Below, piece by piece: positions 1 to 11,740 of a DNA stretch of 64,000 nt; the stretch's first letter is position 1, and each line of letters starts with the position of its first letter. The notes under the pieces were generated by a model, which saw nothing but the letters and a program-made list of their open reading frames with translations, was not told the origin of the DNA and made no database searches. The stretch covers positions 1 through 64,000 of the forward strand of contig JABANN010000016.1 of assembly GCA_013115125.1 (NCBI GenBank), given 5' to 3'. The position numbers and the translations under genes are program-made. Source of the stretch: Perkinsus olseni (Eukaryota; Perkinsozoa; Perkinsida).

Positions 1-2
1 TT

Positions 3-197
3 ATAGTAGACGACTTTACACTGGAACAGATGACCACTGGACGAAATTATACTGGATCAGTTGGGTTACCCCGGTGTACACACAAGTGTGCTTCTGATAC
101 TGAGTGTTTTGATATTGGTCAGACCTATCGTTGTAACAAACAAGACCACTATGCGAGTAGTGCTCAGCCTTCTCCTGGGCCCCCATACGTTTCTTGA
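3..197 (+). CDS. Partial small secreted Cys-rich protein (paralog of the gene at 3763)
   Basis: The reading frame is open from the window edge to TGA at 195-197, so the 5' part lies outside. Its Cys spacing matches the C-terminal half of the complete gene at 3763-3984: both have Cys-x3-Cys-x5-Cys (RCTHKCASDTEC here, KCTTSCKNDQDC there), followed about ten residues later by a Tyr-x-Cys. The tail then diverges (no final Cys) and ends at a different stop. The DNA just downstream is homologous to the DNA downstream of the other gene, which supports a duplicated locus. No function can be assigned beyond a secreted Cys-rich family. It could also be a decayed copy, because the last Cys is missing. 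Confidence 0.5.
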   Translation: MVDDFTLEQMTTGRNYTGSVGLPRCTHKCASDTECFDIGQTYRCNKQDHYASSAQPSPGPPYVS

Positions 198-972
198 GGC
201 TCTACTCTGTCATCACCCTTCGGGCGTAGCCTGGTGTATCACCTATCATGGTACATCAGCCTGATAGTATATCACTTCTGAGGTCTTTTTTCGTGATCTG
301 TGAACCCCTGAATGATGCAGCCGCTATCTTTATTCCTTCTTGTTGAACACCGCAATGCGACAGCGAGGTCTGTTGCTTTTCTGCCCGGCTCCCGTGTGGT
401 AGCTTCCGTAACTTCCTTCGCTCATTCGACTAGTGCTTGGAACACTGTGTTTCGGACACTAACGTATACCGGAGCTTCCGACGGGGAAGAAGATATTCTC
501 CATCGGATTTCGTTACGAGCTGGTATGTTGAATTTCAACCATTGAAAGAGATATCTTCGGGCAAGTCCTTTTCGGCCAGAAGCAACTTCTTCGACTCTTT
601 TCTTGACTTCAAGAATCAATTGAGTTATTCACGGTGGTGGATCTTCAGCTAAGGATAGAACAATGCTCGCCTGAACACCCAACTCATTGAAAAAATACGC
701 AACATTATATCTGCACAGTTCTTCTGTTGTTGCTCTCACTCTGTAGCTCACGAATATCTGGCGTCTTGACCCAAGACTCTTGGGTTAGTAGTCCACATTT
801 TTGAATATCATCATTCGCATTCCTTGGTCTACCACCGCCACTAAGGGTCGTTGCCCATAACTTGTAACGCAATACAGTATGACTAGGAAGCACTACTCAA
901 GACACGATGTGCGTCGTTTTTTACTGCCGGTGCATGACATATCGACCTTGTATTCCTTTGAATTAGATAGAC
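177..972. repeat. Duplicated block, copy 1
   Basis: This stretch aligns along most of its length with 4002-4801. Shared landmarks are the start (ggcccccatacg against ggcctccatacg), the TCATCACCCTTC segment, the CCTGGTGTATCA segment, and the CGTCGTTTTTTGCTG-like end. Divergence is substantial, with many substitutions and small indels, so the duplication is not recent. The block starts in the 3' end of a Cys-rich gene. Near 893-972 on the minus strand it holds a reading frame homologous to the last residues of the coiled-coil gene that ends at 4719. Confidence 0.7.
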
Positions 973-3762
973 AGGTTGACCACGATCCTGGGAGGCCTGG
1001 CGGAGCTCCGCCCGAGTTCCGCCTGCTCCTGAGCTACCCAGGAGTAATTCACTGGAGCCCCGCCTGCTCGTCGTCACCATTTGCCGTACCGGACCAAACG
1101 TAACTCGCAGAGCATACATATACAGTTGCAACCGTCGAAAAAAGAGCTCTTCCCCAACCATCATTGAATCAACGGCAATAGAACAATGTAAGGCGAGCTA
1201 CAGCCTTCAGGTGCCACTAAGCGGTGTGAAAAAGCCGTAGGTGGCCCCTGGACCAGGGGCCCTGGTGATACGGAGTGTCGTTGGGATCTGCCATAACGAG
1301 CCCTGCTTATTTCTGATGGGGTTCCGAATCCCCTAGCCGTCGTGGCAGATTAACTCGCTCATGATCATGCAAGTGGGGAGGGGCATCGGAGTGTTAACGA
1401 GTTTTACGAATGAATTTGTGTAGGTCACCATTGGCACGAAAACTCTTGTGTATAGCAACTCGCTTGTTGCGATATACGCTTGGTGAGGCTGATTTGTAGT
1501 TCGTGAGAATGAAAATCGTTGCTTGTTGCTCAGTATTGTTCTGGTAGTCGCCAAAATAGCAACAGTATCAGTTTCTCCAGTCTTCAAAGGATGCGTTGAT
1601 TTCTTCTTCTCTTTGAATTATGTCGCATGTTCGTTGTACAGTCTTGTGAATCGTCCACTTGCAGAGTTCTCCCTCCATCAGAGTTCACGCAGTATTAGCG
1701 TCGTGCGGAAAAACTACATAAATTTTAGCAAACTCGCTCTCGTGCATTCTCTGAAACAAGAAGCGTGACAAGTAGCTCTACCTCGACCGTTATCAGGTGG
1801 ATCGGCGGCGAGCGCTCAGGAGGCGGCACCCGTGGACCCCGCGGACAATCAACTTTTCAAAATTTACACGGCAAGGTAGGATGCATCGTGTTGGAGACCG
1901 ACTGATTGCGAACACAACACCCGAGTTTTGACATCCGGTATCCTCTTCTTGTCATTCGCCGCTTAACTCAGCTCCAGCGTACTCTGTTATCGGAGCAGGA
2001 TGCTCAACCAACGTGCTTCGGGCAGTCCGCATTCTGAAAACGCAGGTCCGAAGATGAAAAGATTCTCGCCGATGAGCATTACCCGAAATGGCTGTGGGGA
2101 CTGGAGCAGCCAGCTCCGGGTTACGGTGAACTCAGTCTGATGTTCGTCCACGGCTTGAATATCGAGAACGCTACCATGTACCACTACCACAGGTGAATTC
2201 GGACAGCAGTCCCTGCTGTCAGTTGCTGCAGCAGGTTCCTCCGGAAGCATAGGGTACTGGTGATTGAACACAACATCCGACTAAACAAGAAGTTCAAAAA
2301 GTCGTCCGATTGGCGTGTCATGACACATTGAGGGCGGGTTTCTAATATTCGCGACCGGCCATTTGCGTTCAACGTCATCACAGTCGCCTATGATCGCAAT
2401 CATATTCTGTTGATCGGAGTCCGGATGAAGGGACAGTAACTGGGCGTTGAGGACGCTAGGAACCGCCGGTTCCAGTGTCACTTACCTGAGCTGCCACTAA
2501 TCATGTGATATGATATGATGTGACATATCGCACTCTTCAAGTTTCTGCCGTCTACTACGAGAGGTCTACACAGCCTCGTTTGAGGTACACACCAATCAAA
2601 TGCCTTGTTTCTTTCGGGAGTTCACGGTGCGAAGCTAGTAGTTGTAAGCCGGATCGCCGACCACAGTTGATCCGTGGTGTCGAACTGGGCACCTTGACGG
2701 TATATCGCTCTGGAATGGACGGAGAAGTCTGAAGAGCATCGCAGGAGACTAAATTACCTCTTCAAGACGCCCCAATAGCCGATGATACTAACTATGGCAA
2801 CACAATCCCGGAAACAGACACAGAAATGAAAGTGACAGAAGTAAGTACTTGAGCCGAGAAGGTTGCCGGGAGTGTGAAGAATACGCCTCAGGGGACACTT
2901 GTTGCTGGAAAAATATCGAACGTCCGGTCTCTCAGATGGATCCTTTAACGCATCCACATTCGGGCTACACTCGAGTCCTTAGTGCACGACGCGGACCTTC
3001 CCATTTGGCAGGCTTACGGCCAATAAATGCCACCCTCGTCGAAGATAGTTTACCGAACGGAGTCGATTTACACACAGACAAGTTATGGAGCTATCACACC
3101 AAAGGGGACTCGCAATATAAGACCAAAAGGAGTGCAGAGCACCAGAGTGCGTTCGCGTACTGGTATCCCGTAAGGGAGACGCGGTCTCCGCCAAACCCTC
3201 CTCACTTGTTGGGAACCGCTTTTTCCTACGCGCCACCTCTGCATCAACACGCGACACGTAACGAGCTTTTTGATTGATTGTCAGACAGAGCAGGCTCGAT
3301 TTTGCGTGGTCTCATCGTAAGCTCATTAAATACACTTGCGCCTTGTCGCTGCAGAACGGACGCGGTCGCCGAAAACCAGAGTCTCCCTGCGACATGACCG
3401 ATTTCTATACGGCTGGCGCGAGACTTCTTTCACGAGAGCTTTCTTGGCTTATCCAGCCTGAGCTCCCGAATTCACCAACCGACTCTCAGGATAATCCAAG
3501 CGCGCTTTCGGTTGATGTTGTTATAATGTCTGCACTACAGTGCCATTCTCACAGCTTCACCTGTCCCGGACAGATAACACGTATCATTCTGCGCCTTCCA
3601 CCCGTGTGAGGTGAGTACACGTGGCAGCCTCAGCTAGAGATCACATCATCACTGAAATCTCTTCATTGAGGGGCCTCATTGCACTGAGATGTAGTGCATG
3701 CCTTGTCGCAATTCCCTCTGTTTTTATCAGTTTTTTTGAAGTAATCGCACTCACTGTGCTTC
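198..3762. other. Gene-poor interval between the two Cys-rich genes
   Basis: Apart from the duplicated block, no convincing gene is seen. Open frames here are short, often begin at TTG or GTG, and lack recognisable domains. A frame at 2849-3277 (+, 142 codons) and a stop-interrupted pair of frames at 1987-2481 (-) are the longest. A perfect palindrome of 9 bp arms around one base lies at 1243-1261, and a 14-bp palindrome at 999-1012. Confidence 0.5.
1243..1261. repeat. Perfect palindrome, 9-bp arms, 1-nt centre
   Basis: Arm GGCCCCTGG, central A, arm CCAGGGGCC. It lies in gene-poor DNA. A near-twin with arm GGCCCCTCG and the same central A is at 16157-16175. It belongs to the structural class described in the findings. 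Confidence 0.8.
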
Positions 3763-3984
3763 ATGAAGTTCATCATCGCTATGTTTATGCTAATCTCGGT
3801 GTGCGAGAACCATTTGATCCACTTCATCTACTGCCGCAACGACAAGAACTGCCCCAAGGGAACACCCAAATGTATCGATGCCAAGTGCACAACCAGCTGT
3901 AAGAATGACCAAGATTGTCATGATGCTATGGGCGCGATCTATCATTGTAGGCTATATCCCGGTGGTTTGAGGTACTGCGAATAG
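3763..3984 (+). CDS. Small secreted Cys-rich protein
   Basis: Complete 73-residue single-exon frame starting at ATG. Residues 1-15 are a hydrophobic signal-peptide-like stretch beginning MKFIIAMFMLISVC. The rest is short, polar and carries nine or so Cys in a regular pattern (CRNDKNC, KCIDAKC, SCKNDQDC, YHC, YCE), typical of a disulfide-stabilised secreted mini-protein. The two CxxDxxC-type repeats suggest a small EB/WAP-like knot, but no named family can be assigned. It lies between two copies of a duplicated block and has a partial paralog at the window start. The coiled-coil gene converges on it from the right. Function is unknown. Confidence 0.75.
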   Translation: MKFIIAMFMLISVCENHLIHFIYCRNDKNCPKGTPKCIDAKCTTSCKNDQDCHDAMGAIYHCRLYPGGLRYCE

Positions 3985-4001
3985 CCTTCAGGCCTCCCTA
4001 A

Positions 4002-4801
4002 GGCCTCCATACGGTTCTCGAGACTTTTTTCAGTCATCACCCTTCATGCAGATCCTGGTGTATCATGTATTATGGCCAACCTGAACGGTATACCATTTCT
4101 GAGGCATTCTTTTCATGGTCTGCGAGCCCCGTGACGATGCACCAGGAGCCAATTAAAGTGCCCACTTTTCCAAGTCCAAGTGGAGGGAAAGTATTCATAT
4201 CCTCATTCAGTATCCTCATATCTTCTTGAACGTCGCACACGACTCCGAGGTCTGTAAATTTTCTGCCCAGCTGCCGTGTGGTAGCTTCCGTAACGTCCTT
4301 TGCCCATTCGACTAGTGTCTCACACACTAACGTCTGTCGGACCTTCCGACGGAGAAGAAAAGCTTCTTCGTCGAGAGTCCTTACGAGGTGGCCGGTTAAA
4401 TTTCAGCCGTTGCAAGAGATGCCTTCGGGCAAGTTCTCTCCAGCTACTGGCTACTTTTCTATTCTTTTCTTGAGTTCAAGAATCAATTAAGTTATTCACA
4501 GTGGCGGAAAGCGCGCCCGAAACACCAAACTCACTGAGGGAACACGCAACATCGCATATACACAATCCTTCTCTTCATGGTTTCACTATTTAACTCGTAG
4601 ATCTTCCGTCTTGTGTTAATATTTCACACGTTTGCGTATCATCCTTCCCAATGCTCGACCTACCACAAGGGCAGTTGCCTATAACTCGTGTAACGCAATA
4701 CAGTTCGACTAGGAAGCGCTAGTCAAGACACGATATGCGTCGTTTTTTGCTGACGATGCATGCCACCTCGACTGTGTGCTCTTTCGAATTAGAATGACCT
4801 G
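4002..4801. repeat. Duplicated block, copy 2
   Basis: Second copy of the block at 177-972. It begins about 18 bp after the stop of the Cys-rich gene and runs into the last about 27 codons of the convergent coiled-coil gene (4719-4801). The encoded C-terminal tails are alike: SNSKEHTVEVACIVSKKRR here against SNSKEYKVDMSCTGSKKRR in copy 1, both ending in SCL plus an acidic residue and a stop. Confidence 0.7.
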
Positions 4802-7800
4802 CCCTTCGAGAACTTTTCATCAGCATTTCCAGTTTCCTGGCGCGGTGACAAATCTCGTCGCCCTCCTTAATTCGTTGTCTCTGCTTCGCGATGACTTCCG
4901 AAAGTGCTGCGTTTGCAGCTTCAACCTCAGCCAACCTCAACATCGCATCCATCCGAGCGCTCACTGCACCGTGAAGATCAACGTCGAGCCTTGTCTTCCT
5001 GAACAGCATCAGAACTACGACCGACGCGCAGCCATCGGAGTCTACTCTGAATCGACCCGTTCCTGAAGCGTAACAATTTCGTCCTCCTGCGACTTCAGCT
5101 TGTCCCTCAACCACTCATTCTCTTTCTCAGCCTGTGACAATGCCCACTCCAAACGAACGCTGTGCTGCTTCGACTCGTTTGCTGATCTCTCCAGTATGCA
5201 CAGAGTACTCGCATTAGCCTCCACTCTGAACAAATACCAGACAGTGTAGCCCATCGCGAGGAGGAAGCCTACTGTCTGCGGAATTACCCTAACAAAATTC
5301 AGATTCCGTACTGCTAATGACTCGAAGAATTTCGTTCAGCAAATGGACTCCCTCCTTTTTTCGCCGGAACCAATCACAGGCTACCCGCGCTTTGATCGGA
5401 GTAACCCGTTTCCGGAACCGTCGAGTGATGATTTCTCAGAGGATCAACTATATTTCGGTTGTGATGCTGTCTGAGTGGCATTTCGAGCTTAGTTGTATAA
5501 TAGTGATGCTGAATAACCGATACGACTGCTTCTCATGCATGACGAATGCTATCCTTAACGATTGAGCTTAGCCGCTTATGCCACATAAATGCTGTCGAAT
5601 CCCGTCTTATCGGCTTCCTTCATGGCCAAACACGTACAAAGAATGGCAGTGAGCATGTCACTTCAACAATGATGTTGAATGAACATCATTGACAGAGCGA
5701 AGTTGAATCGTAATTGCACGTTGGAGGAGGAGAAAATTCGATAAAATATGAGCCGCTACTCACAGCGCAGCCCTGAGAGCCGCAAACCCGACAGCTGACG
5801 GCGTCGATGGGCAAGTTCATGTAGACTCTGCACTGTGAAGGGGCCGTTAAGGTTCGCGATAACGCTCTACGGAAATACCACGGATTTCATGGCTAAACGG
5901 AACTACGCCTACGACTCAGTCCTCCTGGTAGTAGAGGGAGCCGGCGACAACACCGCGAGATACCGTTGTATGATGTTGAGCGGATTGCCTCATCATCACG
6001 CTATCCCGTCTAGCGTACCTGTCCTCCTGTCGACGAAGTTCCTCCGTCACAGCCTTCACTCTCCGATCTCTCTCGGCGATAGTTTCCAGCACTTGCCTTC
6101 TTGCTGACTCTAGGGGACCGTACTCTCACAGGACTTCCCAGGAATCCTCACTCACCTGCAGTACTCTTCCAACTCTGCATAACGCCGAGCTCTGCCTTCA
6201 GTCGAGCAACAGCGTCCTTGTCCGTAGCACGGAGCTCACTCTGTAATTTTTGTACCGTTATCCTGAGCTGCTCTAGCTCCTTCTTCGTAGAACCTGCGAT
6301 ACTCGTATACTGGAACTGTCCCTACACAGTTCGCACCGAAGGAAATGCGACATGCAAAAGTGAGGCGACTATGTCAGTGCAGCCGAGTCACAGGAATCAC
6401 AGCAGAGTAATGACGCTGCTGCTGCTGGTGCCACATGACATAGTGACCTTGTTCCGGCAGGTTGCATTCTTTCGGTTACGGAGTCACTCCGGCCGACTCC
6501 CCAGTAGGGTACCTTCCAACTCTGCCTCGAGACTGCAAGCTCCCGTCGCCGAGACTCGACTCTTCCTGGTCCGAAGCTCTTCGGTGGCGCTGTCGAGTTC
6601 TGCCTGGACGTTATAAAGTCTGTTGGAGACGGCCGAGTGGCCCTCAATCGCCTGAGTTGACAGAGACTTGAATAAGGAAGACGAAGGAGCCCTTGTAGTC
6701 CTGACCATTTGCTTTTCGTCCTCGAGCGCCGAGTTTTCCTCCCGCATAACAGATATCTTCTTCTCGAGCTTACAGCACTGAAAAGGAGGGCTTTCTCTAT
6801 CAAATCTCTGGGGTGGGACAAGAGGAGAAAACTGATAGAAAAACTGCAAATTCCATGGCAAAACTGATCGACAGTGGGCCTTCAGAATCTACACGGGAAG
6901 CCGAGAGCTGAGGGATCAGGCAACTCCTATGCGGCAGCAGGAAGAACAGCCGAAGGAAGGACGATTTTTACCATCAGACGTTGGCAACTACTGGGCACCC
7001 GACGTACCAATAACGGTCGCTCAGCCGCTAGACTACAAACCGCCTCTGGAGATCGCAGGTTCGAATCCCAGTCCCTCCACCAGCGGGCCACCTGTGTCCT
7101 CAACTCCTCCTCTACTCTTTCCTGATTAAGCCTCTTCTGTCGCTCTTGCTGCATCCTATCAGTGAGGCTCTGCACCTCTGCGTCGGCTTTCTCCTTTTCT
7201 CTCTCTAATTCTTCCGTCCTCGTCACCCATTCAACCTCCTTGTCCTTCCAATCCTCCACCTGCCATCCCGGACGCTACAACTTCGCAGGCCCGCCATCTA
7301 ACCACGCTCTCCGACGCCAGCAGAAGCAAGAAAAGTCCAAACCCACTTGTTCCTCGAGAGATCGTATCGCCCTCATCATGTCCTTGGCATCATCTCCATC
7401 ACCCCCGACGCCGCCCAGTAGCCGGTCTCGCTCTAATTCGCCTTCGAGCTCCTTCACCCTGTCAAATCAACAACTCTACGAAACCACTTCGCGGCCACTC
7501 CCGATTCCACCACCCCTCCCGCCAGCTAGAACTACCCACGACCGATGCACATCGCAGTGCCAGGAGCTCTTCGCATAAGTCTCTACTATGACGACCAATA
7601 AGCCTCCGAAAGATTCACACAGGATGCAGCTCTGCGGACCTATATCGCATCTTTTCGACCCTGGGAATGGTACCATGCCTAGGTGTCCTGAGCGAGCCGC
7701 CACCGGAGGGCAGCAGATGGCTCCTCGCTAAGCTAGTTGCCTTCAACCACCGCTACCGCAAAACCAGATGATGATTCGGTACCCGAAAGCGATGGTATTC

Positions 7801-8296
7801 CCTCTTTTCCTCATTCGGTCCGAATCACGGATTTTCTGCGGTGAGCTCTTATTCGCGCCATAATATGCGGCTTCCAACGAGGACGATGAAAATTAGAATT
7901 TTCAGCTCAAAACTCACCACAGGCATTGGCGAACCCCTCCCCCCCCAAAAAAAAGAAAAAAGGAAAAAAATAAAATAGAGAATTCGTAAAATTCGCCAAT
8001 ATTCCCGAAATTCTATAATTTCCGGATGGCCCCATCCATTAACACCAAAACCGACGGAAGACGAGGCAAACGACCCTTTCCCGGAGGAATGACCTTCTAC
8101 GGAGACGCTCATTTTCCTTCTCTTTTTCTCGGCATTCTTCCGTTCTCTTCCACTCGTTATCAAGAGCTTCTGCTAATTTTGCCTCCATGCCCATCACCCC
8201 TCCTGGCGTGCGCGGATTGCCCCGCTCGCCATAGCCGAATGACTTAGGGGTAGCGGCTACTGGTGATGTAGGCGGTGATGATGAAGATGATGACAT
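4719..8296 (-). CDS. Multi-exon coiled-coil protein with a C-terminal-side TM segment
   Basis: I join several minus-strand exons into one gene. The proposed start at 8296 gives MSSSSSSPPTSPVAATPKSF, a disordered head. It is followed by heptad-rich exons: EAKLAEALDNEWKR, RAIRSLEEQ joined across an intron to VEDWKDKEVEWVTR, LEKKISVMREENSALEDEK, AIEGHSAVSNRLYNVQAELD, KKELEQLRITVQKLQSEL near 6200-6290, and RRQVLETIAERDRRVKAV near 6040-6100. A TM-like stretch TVGFLLAMGYTVWYLFRV lies near 5230-5285. The last exon pair is joined by a 47-nt GT-AG intron at about 5000-5045. The product looks like a tail-side membrane-anchored coiled-coil (tether- or golgin-like), but no family is recognised. Exact exon borders in the middle are inferred. 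Confidence 0.6.
5667..5691. repeat. Perfect inverted repeat, 10-bp arms, 5-nt loop
   Basis: Arms CAATGATGTT and AACATCATTG flank GAATG. It lies in non-coding sequence, probably an intron, of the coiled-coil gene. Confidence 0.75.
7010..7081 (+). other. tRNA-like sequence inside an intron (degenerate)
   Basis: A pol III B-box GGTTCGAATCC is at 7058-7068. A D-arm-like stem (GGTC at 7015-7018 pairing with GACT at 7031-7034) lies at the right distance upstream, and CTCCACCA follows downstream. The T-stem, anticodon stem and acceptor do not pair properly, so this is not a functional tRNA. It lies antisense in an intron of the coiled-coil gene. It may be a tRNA pseudogene or the head of a tRNA-derived SINE. 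A coincidental B-box is possible. Confidence 0.35.
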
Positions 8297-9722
8297 TAAC
8301 AACGACAAGACAAAGAAGTACTTCGCCGACCAGAATGAGCGCGTCCGCGAATCGCATGCCTCAGGAGCGCCGATAATCTCGGATACACGGCGTCCGAAGG
8401 CGGTAGAAGGGTTTGCAGAGTTGCAGCTCCATAGCACCTTTCTACTCTCCAATGCGGGCAGGCCACCAACACTCTGGAGACTCGGATCCGGACGGCGAGG
8501 ACTTGCCCGAACAACCCTGTCAAGCTCTCTTTCCAACCCCCACCGTCTCGTTCCCCATGTACCTCCTTAACGGAGGCCCCCAAGCGATTTCAGTAATCCT
8601 CGCACCATCCTCAGAGCCATCCTTCCGTTCGAGATTCGCCGACTCGGTAGTGCCCAGCTTGCCCCTTCCTAGCAACAACCAGCCTCACGGTCGATAGACC
8701 CTCGATCGCCAGCAGCTTCGCTCCGCCTTTTTTCATTAACAACTCATGAGGCAACACACAGAAGTACACACTCGCGCCAAGTCTTTAACTATAAAACTAC
8801 AGGAACAGCCTCGTCTTCATCAATAATAATCACCGCAAATAATCAGCACGCATGCACAAAGATACTCAACGGATCAGATGTTGTTGTTGATGATGAACTG
8901 GAAAGATACTCCTATACTCAGATATCAGGATTCTTCCACGGGGAATTCTCCGCGAATTCAAAGTCCGTCACTTGAGTCAGCTCGCCATGCCTGACATACA
9001 CAGATCCAGCGCAGGACACCTCGATGCGGGCCATTCCCTTATCTATAAGAACAATATTTAATACAATCGCCCGAGCGAGACCTCGAACATGCTGTCCTAC
9101 CGATGCAGAGAAGGCAAATAAATGAGCATAAATGATCCCTTCTGTACGTCAACGCTAAAGTACGATATCAGGAAAATCTTGTTGAATATTGTTCACACAA
9201 TGCGTGATATCAGATCACTATGAGCCAGACCGACAGGCGATCCCTTTAATACCTCCATATTCCAGATAGAACATGTCCGCTACTGAATTGCAAGATACCC
9301 CTAAGAATGAAAAACAATTGCAGCGGAGCGAAGCACGGCGATTCGAGCAGCTATTACCTGCCCTCTCTCCGGCCAAATGCAAACTCGCCTTCGTAACTGC
9401 TACCGTCTTCAGCGCAGGTGAACAGGCCACGACCTGAAACGCACAGTTTCTCAATCAAAACATACAATGGCATCTTCCGAACGAACACGCCATTTAAAAA
9501 GAACCAGCCCAGAAATTTTGTCGATTCAATAACGGGATGTCACTGATCAGATTGCTGTCAGTGAGAAAGAGTAGCGGAGCGAACACTGTGAAGCGAGCAC
9601 GGGGTGAACTACTCCCAGATGTGAACGCCGAGTAGCACAGTCACTCGCCACGAAATTCCAGAACTCCTACATCTACTCTTTAGCGAAAATCACCATCAGA
9701 CCACCTTTACAGCCCAATCGCC
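8297..9722. other. Interval between the coiled-coil and MORN genes
   Basis: No gene could be supported. Frames are short and domain-free. The 5' regulatory region of the coiled-coil gene and the 3' end of the MORN gene must fall here. No sequence repeat or hairpin stood out. Confidence 0.4.
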
Positions 9723-11576
9723 TTAGGTATCCGAGTTCGCGTCCGTCCACGAGCCGCGAGAAAGATACCGCCCTTCCAGTGCTGCACTACCATGCCTCTT
9801 ATCATCCTGCCATTGTCCTTCATACTTGTTGCCATTAGCATAGACAAAAACTCCGTACCCGCAAGCTCTATCATCTACCCATTGACCCTTGAACCTGAGC
9901 CAATGCCCAATAATGTCCCTCCTGTTTCCGGAATAATCTGTACTCACTTATCGCCATTGGAGTAAATGAGCTCGCCCTCTCCGTGCTTCTTAGCGTCCAT
10001 CCAGTCACCAACGTACTTGTCACCGTACGTATACACCAAAGTGCCTTTACCGTGCACCTGCAGAAACAGCTCTGTCGACTCCGCTAATCCCCCTAGAAGG
10101 TGGTACCTTGTCCTGCTTCCAGTAACCCTCATACCGTTCGCCATTAGTGTACGTGAGAACACCGTAACCCTCCTTCAAATCGTCAACCCATTCTCCTGAA
10201 AGCTCATAAATGTCGCCCGCCTATGCATTTCAACAAAATAGAACCATCAACTACTAATGCGAACACTCCCCAGCAACTTATACCCGACCACTCAGCGAAA
10301 ACGAACTTACTCAAATCATACATAAACAACAGTGTGAACATACCCTGCTGGGGCTCAACTTTTTCATAACAGCGAACTTTTCCATCGCTATCATCGCAGT
10401 CCGCGACACTGTGAGTTCAGCGTGAAAATAATTCTATTCAAAACCGTCGAGGGACTTAGACGAGAGAAACGACAGGACGAGAGGAATACCCCAGAGACAA
10501 CGAACGTCTTTCTACTATTGTGAGCACCAACGATGCTCCACCAACTCCCAGTGTAAGTTTATTACCCTCATATCGGTTGCCATTGGGGAAGGTGTAGACA
10601 CCCTTGCCGCACATCTTACCATCCACCCAGTCCCCCTTGTAGACGCCGCCGTCAGCGTACTACAAGCGACAAGCCTCCTACTCGACGACAGAAGTGAATC
10701 CCAATTACATGGTAAGTGCCTTGGCCCTGCATCTTCCCGTTCACCCAATCACCTTCGTACTTCTCAACGACCTGATGGAGCACACATTCACACGAGCAGG
10801 GGAAATCTCTCGCGTACCTGTCCCTTGGCCGACACGTAGGTGACAGTTCCCTTGCCATGTCTCTTGTCCTCTCGCCACTCACCATCGTACCTACAGAGTT
10901 GAGTTGCTGAAAATCTTTACGAGGTTGTTCTCTATTACACGTCGCCCTCAGCGTAGCGATAGACGCCGTGCCCGTGCATTTTACCGTCCTGAGAAGAGGC
11001 AGCACATACCACAGAACAGGAATAGAACCAGATATCAACCCAATGGAAAGTTGCCAATCTAACCACTACACCATCCTAGCCGGCCATCCTGTACTACATG
11101 CCATTCGCCTTCATATACATCCCCGTTGTTGTACTTCAGCTTGCCAGTACCGTTGATGCGGCCGTTCTCCCAGTTCCCCTCATACGAATTACCCGAGGCA
11201 AAATGGCTGACCTAAACTCACCAAGACCTTCCCACTCCATCAACAACCGACCCCTTCTCCCCCTACCCCATAACCCTGGATGTGGTCGTCCACCCACTGG
11301 CCATCATACACAGCGCCGTCGCTGTACCTAACCTCGGTCCCTCCATAACGATGGCAGTCAGCTCGCCTCATCCTCCTACGTGAATCGACCATGGCCTTCT
11401 CGCTTGCCATACACCCAATCGCCTTCGTATTTTTCATTGCCCTGGTATATTAGGGTACCTACACTAGCCCTCCAATGGCCCGTTACGAGCGCCGCAACGC
11501 TACCTTTGCCGTGGAAGAGGCCGTCCTTTATCCCGCCGTTGTACGCGTTACCGCAGTCTGCCATTAATTCCTGCAT
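9723..11576 (-). CDS. MORN-repeat protein, multi-exon
   Basis: About eleven MORN units of the form YxGxWxxGKxxGxGxxxxxxG are spread over several minus-strand exons. From the N-terminus these include [110 protein letters not shown] and [12 protein letters not shown]. The repeats make up nearly the whole protein. The first ATG in frame is at 11576 (MQELMADCG), with 11564 as an alternative. MORN proteins commonly bind membranes or scaffold the cell cortex and basal complex in alveolates, so a structural role is an inference. The gene is divergent from the four-TM array, with only about 165 bp between starts. The 3' end at 9723 may be refined by a further intron. Confidence 0.8.
11008..11080 (-). 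other. tRNA-like sequence inside a MORN-gene intron (degenerate)
   Basis: On the minus strand an A-box-like TGGTGTAGTGGTTAG (11059-11073) resembles tRNA-Glu/Gly D-arms. It is followed at tRNA spacing by a B-box-like GGTTCTATTCC (11019-11029, one mismatch to consensus). The anticodon-loop region contains CTTTCCA. The acceptor ends do not pair. It lies in an intron that starts GTAGTACAGG and ends TCTTCTCAG, in the same strand as the gene. It is a likely tRNA pseudogene or SINE head. Confidence 0.35.
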
Positions 11577-11740
11577 TCGATGCAAATCGGGCAGAGAACC
11601 AAACGTTGTTACTGCGTGAAGTCAGCGAAATTTGAGCATTGAGGAAATGCAAGTGAGCAAGATGACGTGCAAGTCGCAAGATTTGCTCCACCCACTCGTG
11701 CTGATCGTAGCAAGTCTCGTCGTCGTCCCTGCCTTGGTTC

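Noticed and set aside
1987-2481. Two consecutive minus-strand frames in the same phase split by one stop, reading like one protein of about 165 residues
   Set aside because: Neither begins with ATG, no domain is recognised, and the only candidate intron is 30 nt. It could be a pseudogene, but support is too thin.
2849-3277. 142-codon plus-strand frame
   Set aside because: No ATG-supported start context, no domain and irregular composition. An overlapping minus-strand frame is equally open.
7930-7985. C-run then A-rich tract on the plus strand (T-rich then G-run on the minus strand)
   Set aside because: It lies in an intron of the coiled-coil gene and looks like ordinary low-complexity intron sequence, not a regulatory site.
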